A program made the position numbers and the translations under genes. The notes beneath the pieces are model-generated. The model did not search any database and had not been told where the DNA came from. It saw only the letters and a program-made list of their open reading frames with translations. A DNA stretch of 56,709 nt from a virus: IMG/VR virus record IMGVR_UViG_3300031974_002957, positions 1 to 56,709 of that record; one strand, given 5' to 3'. Of the stretch, positions 13,602 to 22,001 are shown piece after piece; the stretch's first letter is position 1; the number at the start of each line of letters is the position of its first letter.

Positions 13602-16508
13602 GTAACGTTCTAAAGTACTCTTGCTTTGTAACCTAGGAGAAACACCTGTAGGAGGTGGTCCTTGTACCCCTCCCTGACTATTGTTTGAAACATTAGTTAC
13701 ATTATTAACAACAGGAGCCGGTGCTGTATCGTTAGCTGCTAATTGTGTCATGTTTTCTACTGCTGGTCCTGTAGGACTCTCAGCAACCATTGTAGGTTGA
13801 ATACTTCCTTGTGTAGGGGGAGTAGCAGCTGCTAAAGAAGCAGAAGATGTTCCGGAACTACCAGAGCTTGCAGATCGAGCAGCGCTTCTTGAAGGAGGAG
13901 GAGAACTTGCTCCACCACCGCCACCGCCAAAAGAGCTCATCATTCCCATAGACGCCATAGCCGCTGCTCCTGATGGTAAAGGACCTCCAGATGCTGCAAT
14001 AAAGTGTCCGCCGTGAGAGCCTCTGTAATCATGTGCTCTCCATCCGTATTTACTACCGTTTTGTCTGATCCATGTGTTAGATGTTCCATGTATGTCCATA
14101 GCAGCACCTGTCATGTGCTTGGATCTTGTTGCACCGCCTACTAAAGCATTCTTTTCCGGTGATCTTTGGCTACTTGCAATATCAGATCCTTTTACCGCGC
14201 CGTCTGAGTCTGCCATCATTGCAGAAAATGCTTCTGCGTTTTCTTTTGTAAACACTGCGGGTCTGCCTTTAGCGTCTACAACTGGATTACCGTCAGGATC
14301 TAAAGGCTGATAGCCATCTCCAGTTTCCCAGTTTGGTGATGCTTTAACTGCTTTTCCTTTACTTTCTCCATCTTTTCCTGCTTCATCTTCGCCATCTCCT
14401 GACTCGGGTTCTGCAGGAGGACCATTTGTAGCTGCAACAGCAGTATCTTCAGCACTTGTACCTAATAAACCGAATGTTAAACCACTCAATACGCTACTAC
14501 CAGCGTTTTTAAGTTTGTCTCCGAAACTAGCATTTTCGTCTGCGTTAAAGCCTTTGTAAGCATCATATGCAGCCAATCCAGCTGTAACAGGAAGTGCAAC
14601 TTTACCTAAAACTCGTCCAGCAGTTTTAAGTCCTGACATCATTCTACCACCAACGCTTGTCGCTTTAGCAGCAGTTTGTCCTCCTCCTCTTGCCATGGTG
14701 GCAGTTAGAGCCGCGTCTCCTGATCCCATTCCAGCTATTGTTGCTCCTGCTGCGCCTGTTGCAGCAACTGCACCTGAAGATGGTAACTCTAAACCGGCTC
14801 CTTCTTCGCCTGGTTGGGGAGTTTGTGGTTGTGCTTCTGCGCCTGGTTGTGCTTCTGCTTGGCTAGCTGCAACTGGTTGTAAACCTTGTGCTTGCGGGAA
14901 AGGATCTGGATTGCCCATCTGCACGCTAGCTTGTCTCGCCATATTGATTTTGTTCAGTTCTTCTTGTGTAAAATCTGTTCTTGGTTCTCCGTTTCTTTCA
15001 ACAACTACACCATTAACTTTTCTTCCTTCTTCTGAGGAAGACATGGTTTGAGTTTCTAGGGCGTCTCCTTGTTCATCATCTCCGCCACCAAATATTTTTG
15101 ATGCGCCGTATCCTAGTAGTGCAGCACCTCCTGCTATTAATGCACCTCTGCCTCTTAATAGTTTTCCTGCCCCGCTTAGTAACTTGCCACCAACTGCTCT
15201 TGCACCCTTTGCTATATTTCCGACTTTACTCTTTGCTGCAGCAAAGATGCCTCCTCCAGCAGCTGCTCCACCAGCAGTAGCTAACATACTGCCACCGCCA
15301 CCGCCACCACCGGGCAGTCCGCCAGCCTTTGCCATATATTCAAGAAGATCTTTAATTTCTTCTAATAGAGTAACTTGTTGTTCGGCGTAGTTTTCTGTAA
15401 CAACACCTCCGTCAAAACCTTCTTTTGCTAATTTTTCCTTTTTAGCTTGTCTTGCTTCTTTTTCTTCTTTTTTGTCTTCGTCTTTTGCTTCTTTTTTTGT
15501 AACCTCTAGCAATTCGCCTGCAGTGTTGAGTCCTCTATTTTGGTTTTTCTCTTCAAAGGCAACAGCGGCTTCTTTTCTAGCAATAGCTTCTTTCTGGCCT
15601 GCTGTATAAAAATTAGACAATCCGCCAGTATTGGCATCACCAAATAATCTTGTTGGTGAGAACGCTTGTTTTATTGCTGTACCAAAACCAGCGTTTTGAT
15701 CTATATTCAAGGCTTCTTTAATACGGCTACCTTTGTTTAGATCCTTTTGTAAATCATCCATACCTAACTTGGTGATAAGTTCGTCACCTTTATCACCGGC
15801 AGTTAGTCTTAATGTCTCTCTTTGTTGTAGAATTTTTTGTTTTGCTTCTTGTCCTTCTTTGCCTCTTAACTTTTGAGAGTCTTGCATCATCTGGACAAGT
15901 TTTTTCATTTCATCTTGTGTACCAGGAGCCGAATTGTCCATCAATTGTTGAATAGCGCCTGCGTGGTCGCCTAAACTTCTGGACATTTTAGCAGATGCTG
16001 AAGATATACCAAATTGTGTTGCTTTGGTTGTTGTTGCTAGTGTAGGGCCCATGGTTGCGCCCTTCTTAATAGAGTCTGCAAGCATTGATACACGACTCTC
16101 ACTATCTTTATAGGCTTCTTCGTTTGCGTAGGAACCTGTTTTTTCGTCTCTGTATTTTGTTCTGCCTTGTTTGTCTACTTCTTGTCTTACAGTGGACTTC
16201 CCACCAATACGCAACTTGTCCATTGCGTTAACGTTTTCACCGCGAACATCCTTCTGGGATTGGTCTTTAATCTCTCTTTCAGCAGCAATCCGTTCTTCAG
16301 ATTTTTGATCAATAGCAGAAGATTCACCAAGAGGCTCTCCTAAGGCATCAGCTGCCTTTTGTTTTTCCATTTGCCTCAGCTCTTTTCTTTTTCTAGAAAC
16401 CTTTAGTTTATGATCGGCTGCTTTTTTGCCGGTTAAACCAATGCCTTCTTCAAGCAATTGCTCTAGTTCTGCTTGAGCTTCTTCTATCTTTGAACGGTCT
16501 AGTGCCAT
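13578..16508 (-). CDS. 29: Tail tape-measure/baseplate hub protein with M15-like peptidase domain
   Basis: A 976-residue protein. It begins with a charged coiled-coil region (about 1-130), then long helices, a hydrophobic Gly/Ala segment (about 440-475), a second one near 640-660, and low-complexity Gly/Ser/Pro linkers. Residues about 775-840 resemble D-Ala-D-Ala carboxypeptidase/M15 metallopeptidases: SQRSPEKNALVGGATRSKHM, TGAAMDI with the His and Asp ligands, and GGHFI with a second His. Length, hydrophobic segments and position behind gp26 support the tape-measure role of T4 gp29. The peptidase would cut peptidoglycan cross-links as DNA is injected. The exact equivalence to gp29 is inferred from position. 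Confidence 0.75.
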   Translation of the reverse strand: MALDRSKIEEAQAELEQLLEEGIGLTGKKAADHKLKVSRKRKELRQMEKQKAADALGEPLGESSAIDQKSEERIAAEREIKDQSQKDVRGENVNAMDKLRIGGKSTVRQEVDKQGRTKYRDEKTGSYANEEAYKDSESRVSMLADSIKKGATMGPTLATTTKATQFGISSASAKMSRSLGDHAGAIQQLMDNSAPGTQDEMKKLVQMMQDSQKLRGKEGQEAKQKILQQRETLRLTAGDKGDELITKLGMDDLQKDLNKGSRIKEALNIDQNAGFGTAIKQAFSPTRLFGDANTGGLSNFYTAGQKEAIARKEAAVAFEEKNQNRGLNTAGELLEVTKKEAKDEDKKEEKEARQAKKEKLAKEGFDGGVVTENYAEQQVTLLEEIKDLLEYMAKAGGLPGGGGGGGSMLATAGGAAAGGGIFAAAKSKVGNIAKGARAVGGKLLSGAGKLLRGRGALIAGGAALLGYGASKIFGGGDDEQGDALETQTMSSSEEGRKVNGVVVERNGEPRTDFTQEELNKINMARQASVQMGNPDPFPQAQGLQPVAASQAEAQPGAEAQPQTPQPGEEGAGLELPSSGAVAATGAAGATIAGMGSGDAALTATMARGGGQTAAKATSVGGRMMSGLKTAGRVLGKVALPVTAGLAAYDAYKGFNADENASFGDKLKNAGSSVLSGLTFGLLGTSAEDTAVAATNGPPAEPESGDGEDEAGKDGESKGKAVKASPNWETGDGYQPLDPDGNPVVDAKGRPAVFTKENAEAFSAMMADSDGAVKGSDIASSQRSPEKNALVGGATRSKHMTGAAMDIHGTSNTWIRQNGSKYGWRAHDYRGSHGGHFIAASGGPLPSGAAAMASMGMMSSFGGGGGGASSPPPSRSAARSASSGSSGTSSASLAAATPPTQGSIQPTMVAESPTGPAVENMTQLAANDTAPAPVVNNVTNVSNNSQGGVQGPPPTGVSPRLQSKSTLERYLDRRFYG

Positions 16509-16511
16509 CTC

Positions 16512-16637
16512 TTATCCCTTTTGTTGATTCTTTTCTGCCTTTTTAGCTAAATGCTGTATCAACATAGTAACATAAACTTCTCTTTCCCAGGGCATCATAT
16601 CTTCTAACTCAGTTAAACTATAATGATGTTCTTGCAT
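16512..16637 (-). CDS. Small ORF between gp26 and tape measure (putative tail-assembly chaperone part)
   Basis: The ATG form has 41 residues, starting MQEHHYSLTELEDMMPWE and continuing as helix into a Lys/Gln tail. The frame is open for 16 more plausible codons upstream (LSQDSLENYYKTNFLL), without any ATG and back to a stop inside gp26. No ribosome binding site precedes the internal ATG. A -1 shift on the slippery site at 16700-16694 would join this full frame to the gp26 C-terminus. The gene ends 3 nt before the tape-measure start. Position and overlap are those of the tail-assembly chaperone frameshift seen in many long-tailed phages. Coding is likely; the mode of expression is a hypothesis. 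Confidence 0.65.
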   Translation of the reverse strand: MQEHHYSLTELEDMMPWEREVYVTMLIQHLAKKAEKNQQKG

Positions 16638-16687
16638 CAATAAGAAATTCGTTTTGTAATAATTCTCTAACGAATCCTGAGAAAGAG

Positions 16688-17377
16688 TTAGCCGAAAAAA
16701 TGTTCATAACCATTAATGTAAACTTGATTGTCCTCTTTACATTTAGGACAAGTAAAATCAATAGTCTTTTCCAAATACGGCATTGTTTCAAAATATTCTC
16801 TAATATCTCTCAATGCTGGAATTGGTAAACTTTCAATGAACTCGACTGCCTCTTCATCCTTTATTTCTGCGAAGTCAATAACTTCATCTGCAGTATAAAC
16901 TTTCTCGATGCACGCTCTAATAATATCCAAATCGTCTGTTTCTTCAATTTTAGAAACTAATGTACTTGTCGGATATCTTAAAATTAATCCTGCCTCTTCA
17001 TTTACAGCAATTTTTTTCTCATATTCAACATCATCTCTGTTGAGAACAAACTCGTTAAAGTTTACCTCCCATGGCGAAGTTGCATCACAGTTTCCACAAA
17101 TTAATGTAAATGGGTGAGTCTCCCCTACCGATTTTGCTTTAATTTGTAAAAACAACCACTGTAAATCAAACATAGTTAGTGATTCAACATCTAACTCGTC
17201 TAACAAACAGTTTTGGCAAACTTGCTGACAACAAGAAATCATTTCTTGATAATTGTCAGACGCAGAAGCCATTGTTAATAGTTTTTCTTCCTTTACAAGG
17301 AAGGGCCGACACTTATACTCCTTTTTACTAGACTTTAAAGTAACTTTAAAGGTAGGTGTCTCAAATTTTGGTAACAT
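16688..17377 (-). CDS. 26: Baseplate hub protein gp26
   Basis: A 229-residue protein of the T4 gp26 baseplate family. It starts MLPKFETPTFKVTLKSSKKE followed by FLVKEEKLL, a typical family opening. It has a mid-protein CGNC (about 94-97) and a C-terminal CPKC (about 209-212) that together could bind one Zn. FDLQWLFLQIKAKSVGE is also characteristic. gp26 is needed for hub assembly in T4. GGAGA precedes the ATG. The C-terminus contains a slippery T TTT TTC site, suggesting a longer frameshifted product. It is encoded just before the tape measure, as tail-assembly chaperones are. Confidence 0.85.
   Translation of the reverse strand: MLPKFETPTFKVTLKSSKKEYKCRPFLVKEEKLLTMASASDNYQEMISCCQQVCQNCLLDELDVESLTMFDLQWLFLQIKAKSVGETHPFTLICGNCDATSPWEVNFNEFVLNRDDVEYEKKIAVNEEAGLILRYPTSTLVSKIEETDDLDIIRACIEKVYTADEVIDFAEIKDEEAVEFIESLPIPALRDIREYFETMPYLEKTIDFTCPKCKEDNQVYINGYEHFFG
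16694..16700 (-). promoter_or_regulatory. Putative -1 ribosomal frameshift site T TTT TTC
   Basis: On the minus strand the gp26 frame ends CAT TTT TTC GGC TAA. The heptamer T TTT TTC fits the X XXY YYZ rule for simultaneous -1 slippage. In the -1 frame, reading passes the gp26 stop (16690-16688) and continues CGG CTA ACT CTT into the small ORF, to its stop at 16514-16512. A CTAAC/GTTAG stem begins about 2 nt after the heptamer and could stimulate slippage. Confidence 0.55.
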
Positions 17378-17396
17378 AATTTTTCTCCATTATTTT

Positions 17397-17927
17397 TTAC
17401 TCTCGCTCCCACCAAGTTGATGCGAAAGTACATGACAATCTAATAACTCCTGGGTTACTTGAACTTACAGGAACCACGTTTAGCAATTTTGGAAATGCGT
17501 CATATAACATCCAACTTGCGGTAATTTCATCTTTAGTATTAAGTGTTGCAATTTTAACTTGACCCATATAGTCTGAAGGATACGCTAGTTCTTTTGAGGT
17601 TGGATTTGAGATATAATTCATCCAATCTTCCATCATTCCTCTTATTCCCCAACCTTCATCACAGACAAAGGTGAACACAAATTCGTCTCCTAAAAATTCT
17701 AAATTTTTAACTCTTTGTTCGGTCCATGCACCAACCCTAAGAGGTTGTACTGTTGCAGATAGTCCAGGAACCTGTGCTTCTTCACAAAGGATAGAAGCAA
17801 GTCTTGTAGTGTTGCCTCCAATACCTGAAGGAGGAAAAAAACTAATTTCAAATCTATCAGACCTTTGTGTCTGACTACTACGAACTACTCCTAAAAAGTC
17901 GCTAATTTTAAAACTTGAGTTTGCCAT
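17397..17927 (-). CDS. Baseplate tail-tube initiator-like protein (gp54/gp19 fold)
   Basis: A 176-residue protein with the layout of T4 tail-tube family proteins. It has an N-terminal RSDRFEISFFPPSG strand, a loop with AQVPGLS, a FVFTFVCDEGWGIRGMMEDW helix with the surrounding strands, and a C-terminal RLSCTFASTWWE. gp19, gp48 and gp54 share this fold. As gp48 is at 18995, I prefer gp54, which caps the hub and starts the tube; a gp19-like tube protein is the alternative. Its ATG overlaps the upstream stop (TAATG), so it is coupled to that gene. Confidence 0.6.
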   Translation of the reverse strand: MANSSFKISDFLGVVRSSQTQRSDRFEISFFPPSGIGGNTTRLASILCEEAQVPGLSATVQPLRVGAWTEQRVKNLEFLGDEFVFTFVCDEGWGIRGMMEDWMNYISNPTSKELAYPSDYMGQVKIATLNTKDEITASWMLYDAFPKLLNVVPVSSSNPGVIRLSCTFASTWWERE

Positions 17928-18484
17928 TATAGGTAATTCCTGCTATCGGACCATACTTCTTGGTTAGTTGCTCCTTTGAAATCTGCCAAAGGTAATAATA
18001 TTGCAGCCTTCCAATGTTCTGGATCTACTTTTAAAAATCTTGATTTTACATGGCTTATTAGGTATCTCTTTACACATGGTTTTACTCCTTTAAATCTAGA
18101 AGTATTTTTTAGTAATGTCCATGATGCGTCCATTTTACCTTCTTTTGTGTAGTCTAAAAGTTTGCCTAAAAGTTGCATTCTAAGCATAGGGGGTAAGTAA
18201 TGTAAGTTTAATCCGTACCACCCACCTTTAGTATTCTCATAAGGTATACAAAGTGGAAATCTGTCCCAATAAGGTAAGTTTTCTTTTGTCTTTGCATCAT
18301 ACAAAAACATATACATGTGACCTACCTCTAAAGAGCCTTTTAACTCACCAATATCAGATTTAAAAACTGAGGCTTGGTTTTGTATATTGCCTGCTAATTT
18401 ATTAATCGCAGACATATACCACTGATAGGATCTATCTTTGGTACCTGCTTCTGTTCTAATATCTGTAAACGGTGTTGTCGCCAT
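17927..18484 (-). CDS. Conserved structural protein of unknown function
   Basis: A 185-residue protein starting MATTPFTDIRTEAGTKDRSY. It has aromatic, strand-rich centre motifs (GHMYMFLYDAKTKENLPYWD, WYGLNLHYLPPMLRMQLL) and a C-terminal VKRYLISHVKSRFLKVDPEH. I do not recognise a named T4 counterpart; genes of this kind lie between gp4 and baseplate genes in marine T4-like phages, so a virion or assembly role is likely. I chose ATG 18484, which follows a TATAAATA box by 5 nt; an upstream extension would overlap gp4 by about 90 nt. Confidence 0.65.
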   Translation of the reverse strand: MATTPFTDIRTEAGTKDRSYQWYMSAINKLAGNIQNQASVFKSDIGELKGSLEVGHMYMFLYDAKTKENLPYWDRFPLCIPYENTKGGWYGLNLHYLPPMLRMQLLGKLLDYTKEGKMDASWTLLKNTSRFKGVKPCVKRYLISHVKSRFLKVDPEHWKAAILLPLADFKGATNQEVWSDSRNYL

Positions 18485-18489
18485 ACCAC

Positions 18490-18497
18490 TATTTATA
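18490..18497 (-). promoter_or_regulatory. Late promoter box TATAAATA (minus)
   Basis: TATAAATA on the minus strand overlaps the gp4 stop and ends 5 nt before the ATG at 18484. A transcript from it would start at the AUG. Confidence 0.5.
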
Positions 18498-18936
18498 ATG
18501 GTAAGCCAAGCTCCTTCTCTGTAATAACTAAAAACTCCCAGCCTCGATCTAAACAAAATTCTTTTGCAGTTTCCCATTTAGCAAGGTTTACACCGTATTG
18601 CATAACTTCATTAATAAAGCGTTTAGTTTTACGTTTTGGAATTATAGGTTCTTTTGTAAATTTGTAAGGTTTAACTTCTATTAGGTACTTTTTATTGTTT
18701 ACCTTAATATAAAAGTCAGGAAAGTATCTGTGAACTTTTTTGTCTAAAGGAGATCTGTAAGGTATACAAACCTCTTCTGATCCCCATTGTTTTACATCAT
18801 TGTTTTTATCACACCAATTCATAAATTTTAGTTCATAAGAACTTCTATAAATAATATTAGTCACATCTCCTTTATACTTAGAAGGGTTTGCAGGAACAAA
18901 TCTTCCTTGATAAACATCTTTAGAATACATTGACAT
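18493..18936 (-). CDS. 4: Head completion protein gp4
   Basis: A 147-residue homologue of T4 gp4. Conserved blocks: GRFVPANPSKYKGD, IIYRSSYELKFMNWCDKN, QWGSEEVCIPY, and a nuclease-like core RYFPDFYIKVNNKKYLIEVK with the D...ExK pattern, then FINEVMQYGVNLAKWETAKE. Gp4 is added to filled heads before tail attachment and has a TnsA/PD-(D/E)XK-like fold; its active-site residues are retained here. It heads the minus-strand block and has a late promoter box at 18973-18980. An alternative ATG is 6 nt downstream. Confidence 0.9.
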   Translation of the reverse strand: MSMYSKDVYQGRFVPANPSKYKGDVTNIIYRSSYELKFMNWCDKNNDVKQWGSEEVCIPYRSPLDKKVHRYFPDFYIKVNNKKYLIEVKPYKFTKEPIIPKRKTKRFINEVMQYGVNLAKWETAKEFCLDRGWEFLVITEKELGLPL

Positions 18937-18960
18937 ACGATCACGAAACCTTTATAAATA
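18930..18960 (+). promoter_or_regulatory. Composite sigma-70/late promoter for gp48 operon
   Basis: TTGACA (18930-18935), a 17-nt spacer and TATAAATA (18953-18960). The octamer serves both as a near-consensus -10 and as an exact late box, 34 nt before gp48. The -35 lies over the gp4 start codon. Confidence 0.7.
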
Positions 18961-18972
18961 CTATAACATGTT

Positions 18973-18980
18973 TATTTATA
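18973..18980 (-). promoter_or_regulatory. Late promoter box TATAAATA (minus) for gp4 block
   Basis: An exact TATAAATA on the minus strand, 36 nt before the gp4 ATG. With the plus-strand box at 18953 it forms crossed divergent late promoters in the 58-nt gap between gp4 and gp48. Confidence 0.7.
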
Positions 18981-18994
18981 CGGGGACATCATAA

Positions 18995-20143
18995 ATGGAA
19001 TGGATAGACAATATCGTCAATGCTTTCACAGGCGATAGAAATGATACTGTTGTAGAAGAACGCAAACTTGAACAGCAAGTTTCAGCATATCATGAGTCTG
19101 TAGAAAACAGAACATATGACTTTACGCCTAAGGTAATGTCTTATCCTTCAGAGGCAGGGGGAGTTGAAATGCCCCACACTGTTGTATTTCATATTAATGT
19201 AAGATCAAACAGTTCAATGGGACGTCAGTTATTTGATGAAAAACAAAATGACGCAGATTGGGCGGCTTCACAACAGGCATATCAAGACGAATATCTCTCT
19301 AGAGAGTCTAGAGCAAAAGGAGAAAACGAAGATACTATTATGGGCGCCGGAGCGGCTTTAGCTGGTGGTGCAGTTGCATTGGGTACTAATATGGGAAACA
19401 ATCCAAGTGCTTTAGCAAAACCCTTGTTGGCTTTGGGTACTGGTATAGCTGCAGGAACTATTGTTGGGGGAATAACAGATACTGAGACAACATACAGATT
19501 GGACTCCTCAATTAGTTTACATATTAATAATCCTCCCACTGTTACATATAAAGCAAACTGGGAAACAGCGGAATTAGGAGCAGTCCTTGGAAATTTGGCT
19601 AGTGGTAAATCAAGCATCGCTGGCTCAATGAACGCGGAAATGGCTGAGTTAGTGGGCAGGGGTACTATTGCAGCCGCTGCATCTATTCCTAAAGGTTTAG
19701 GAGTAGACATGGACTTAGGAGCCGCTATTGAAGCAACATCTAAGAAAGTACCCAACCCTTATAAAGAACAATTATTTAAGTCAATGGACTTTAGACAGTT
19801 TTCATTTACTTATCAGTTTGTTCCTAGAAATGCGCAAGAATATCAAAATGTTCAAAGTATCATTTATCAGTTTAAACGACATATGCACCCTGAGGTTAGC
19901 ACAAGCGGTTTGTTCTTAATTTATCCCTCAGAGTTTAATATTGAATACTACTATAGAGGTTCTAAAAACGTACACATTAATAAAATTGCATCTTGTGTTT
20001 TAACAAATATGAAAATTACATATGGTGGTGATCAATTCAATACAGTTAAAGGAACAAACGGTGCTCCTGCAGAAATAAATCTTGCCATGGAGTTTACTGA
20101 GCTAGATGTACTAAATGCACAAAGAATTGAGGAAGGAATGTAA
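18995..20143 (+). CDS. 48: Baseplate tail-tube cap gp48
   Basis: A 382-residue homologue of T4 gp48 (364 aa), which sits on the baseplate hub and starts the tail tube. The N-terminal half holds a Gly/Ala-rich hydrophobic stretch (AGAALAGGAVALGTNMG and a second like it). The C-terminal half has the family block MDFRQFSFTYQFVPRNAQEY with QFKRHMHPE, and a closing strand MEFTELDVL. Gly/Ala helices in gp48 family members are known. It is the first gene of the plus-strand baseplate operon; its stop overlaps the gp53 start by 1 nt. Confidence 0.85.
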   Translation: MEWIDNIVNAFTGDRNDTVVEERKLEQQVSAYHESVENRTYDFTPKVMSYPSEAGGVEMPHTVVFHINVRSNSSMGRQLFDEKQNDADWAASQQAYQDEYLSRESRAKGENEDTIMGAGAALAGGAVALGTNMGNNPSALAKPLLALGTGIAAGTIVGGITDTETTYRLDSSISLHINNPPTVTYKANWETAELGAVLGNLASGKSSIAGSMNAEMAELVGRGTIAAAASIPKGLGVDMDLGAAIEATSKKVPNPYKEQLFKSMDFRQFSFTYQFVPRNAQEYQNVQSIIYQFKRHMHPEVSTSGLFLIYPSEFNIEYYYRGSKNVHINKIASCVLTNMKITYGGDQFNTVKGTNGAPAEINLAMEFTELDVLNAQRIEEGM

Positions 20144-20676
20144 TGTATTTTAAAGACTTTCCAAATATCATCTATCCGTTTAAAGATAAAAATGTAAGAT
20201 TTAAAGACATTGTTAGACGAGTTGGTGTTGAAAATAATATAGCAAAACTAGCTTTATATCAAAGACTTTCTATAGTTGACTATTTTATTACTGATGGAGA
20301 AAAGCCAGAACATGTTTCAATGGCTTTATATGGAACAGTCGATTACTACTGGACAATCTTAGTTCTTAACGATATTATAAATCTAAATACAGATTGGCCG
20401 AAACATCAAAACACAATGTTTGAATATTGTGAAGATAAATACGGTAAAAACAACGCTACAGATACCCATCATTATATTATAGCAGACACAGAAAATGACG
20501 ATGATCCCATTGTTGTTGATTACGATCCTGCCAAGTGGGCAAATAGCGAAATACTTGATGTAACAAACTATGAATATGAATCTCAATTAAACGATAAAAA
20601 GAGAATGATTAAAGTTTTGAGAAAAGAAAGTGTTGCATCGTTTGTTGATAGATATCAAGAGCTAATTACAGGATAA
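20143..20676 (+). CDS. 53: Baseplate wedge protein gp53
   Basis: A 177-residue homologue of T4 gp53 (196 aa). It starts MYFKDFPNIIYPF, with the family block YFITDGEKPEHVSMALYG and YYWTILVLNDI, then a C-terminal helix ending FVDRYQELITG. gp53 joins wedges to each other around the hub. The order gp48-gp53 with TAATG coupling supports the call. Confidence 0.88.
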   Translation: MYFKDFPNIIYPFKDKNVRFKDIVRRVGVENNIAKLALYQRLSIVDYFITDGEKPEHVSMALYGTVDYYWTILVLNDIINLNTDWPKHQNTMFEYCEDKYGKNNATDTHHYIIADTENDDDPIVVDYDPAKWANSEILDVTNYEYESQLNDKKRMIKVLRKESVASFVDRYQELITG

Positions 20677-20679
20677 AAA

Positions 20680-21999
20680 ATGGCATTAGAAGATGAGCTA
20701 AGTACCGAACCAGGTGACGTTAAGTTAGAGACAGCAACTCTAACTAATCAATTTGGCGATACAATCGATATAGAAAATTTTATAGCTGAGGTCAACATTT
20801 ACGAGGACCTTTGGTCGCCTGTTATGCACGGAGAGCTTGTTATTTCTGATTCTGCAAACATTGTTACAGATTTTCCTATATTAGGAAATGAAATTCTTGA
20901 AATTGCTTATAGAACAAAAGTATTTGAAAAAGCAGCTGCAGGAATGATTAAGCATAAATTTCAGTGTTACGCATTAGAATCAAGAACTTTTTCTAATGAT
21001 AGAGAACAAGGCTTTAAATTATGCTTTATGTCGATAGAAGGTTATAAGGATCAGATTATAACTTTGTCAGAAACTTTTAGAGGCTATACACACGACTTGG
21101 CAGAAAAGTTATTTGGCAAAATTCAAGAGGAAGGTAGTTTAATTGTAACAGACAAACCACATCAGTTTGAAGTTACTTTTACACCTTGTTTTTGGACACC
21201 TTTAAGATCCTTAAACTACTTATGTAAACTTTCTAGAGGAGCAAACAACGCAGGTACTGACTTCATATTTTTTGAGTCTAACAAAAGTTTTTATTTTACA
21301 ACCATCGAAACTATAATTAAGGAACAGGTGCAAGGAAGTTTATTTGAGCACTATGTAGTAGAACAACCTGGTACTAAAATACAAAGAAGAGCAAATGGAT
21401 ATGGATATCGCGGTGCGAAACTTCCTGATGGTTTTACCGTTGTAGAGGACATACAGATACCTTCTACAATGGATATTATTGCAACACAAGACTCAGGATT
21501 TTATTCTAGTGCAGGACGAGCCTTTAACTTTACAACAGGCGAACATTTTGAATCTTTTTGGGATGCTAAAAAATATTTCAAAGATTATGTAAAAACAAAT
21601 GACGGTGTACCGATACCTAAAAAAGTAAACAGCAATCCGTATGCCAACCAAACTTTTATACCTTTAAACTCTTATCTTTTTGATGATTTTGAATACAATG
21701 AGGAGTTTATTGGACAAACAATGTGGAGAAAGTCATACTTTGCTTCTCTTCAACAATATAAGTTTAGAATTGAAATACCAGGAAGAACAGATATACAGGT
21801 TGGAGATTGTATTTACTTAGACTTTCCTACCATTGGTGAAAAATATCAAGATAATAGTAAACCTGTTTTTGATAAATTGTTATCAGGAGTTTATGTCCTT
21901 TCAGCATTACATCATAAGTTTGATGCTAGTAGACACACTATCTTTGCAGAAGTTATTAGAAACGGTTTAGAGTACAGCTTGGGCGGACAAGAGGATTAA
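20680..21999 (+). CDS. 27: Baseplate hub protein gp27-like
   Basis: A 439-residue protein immediately before gp5, the position of gp27. The N-terminal region (VNIYEDLWSPVMHGELVISD) and the later FKLCFMSIEGYKDQI and YKFRIEIPGRTDIQVGDCIY are typical of gp27/gpD-type hub proteins, whose barrel domains form the collar joining gp5 and the tail tube. T4 gp27 has 391 residues. The gene is 2 nt from gp5. Assignment rests on position and general fold features. Confidence 0.75.
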   Translation: MALEDELSTEPGDVKLETATLTNQFGDTIDIENFIAEVNIYEDLWSPVMHGELVISDSANIVTDFPILGNEILEIAYRTKVFEKAAAGMIKHKFQCYALESRTFSNDREQGFKLCFMSIEGYKDQIITLSETFRGYTHDLAEKLFGKIQEEGSLIVTDKPHQFEVTFTPCFWTPLRSLNYLCKLSRGANNAGTDFIFFESNKSFYFTTIETIIKEQVQGSLFEHYVVEQPGTKIQRRANGYGYRGAKLPDGFTVVEDIQIPSTMDIIATQDSGFYSSAGRAFNFTTGEHFESFWDAKKYFKDYVKTNDGVPIPKKVNSNPYANQTFIPLNSYLFDDFEYNEEFIGQTMWRKSYFASLQQYKFRIEIPGRTDIQVGDCIYLDFPTIGEKYQDNSKPVFDKLLSGVYVLSALHHKFDASRHTIFAEVIRNGLEYSLGGQED

Positions 22000-22001
22000 T
22001 T

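Noticed and set aside
14695-15051. Plus-strand ORFs within the tape-measure gene
   Set aside because: Antisense to Gly/Ala/Pro-rich codons of a well-supported long gene; composition is an artefact.
18484-18577. N-terminal extension of the unknown minus-strand protein to 18577
   Set aside because: It would overlap gp4 by 85 nt; ATG 18484 directly follows a late promoter box and begins a normal protein sequence.
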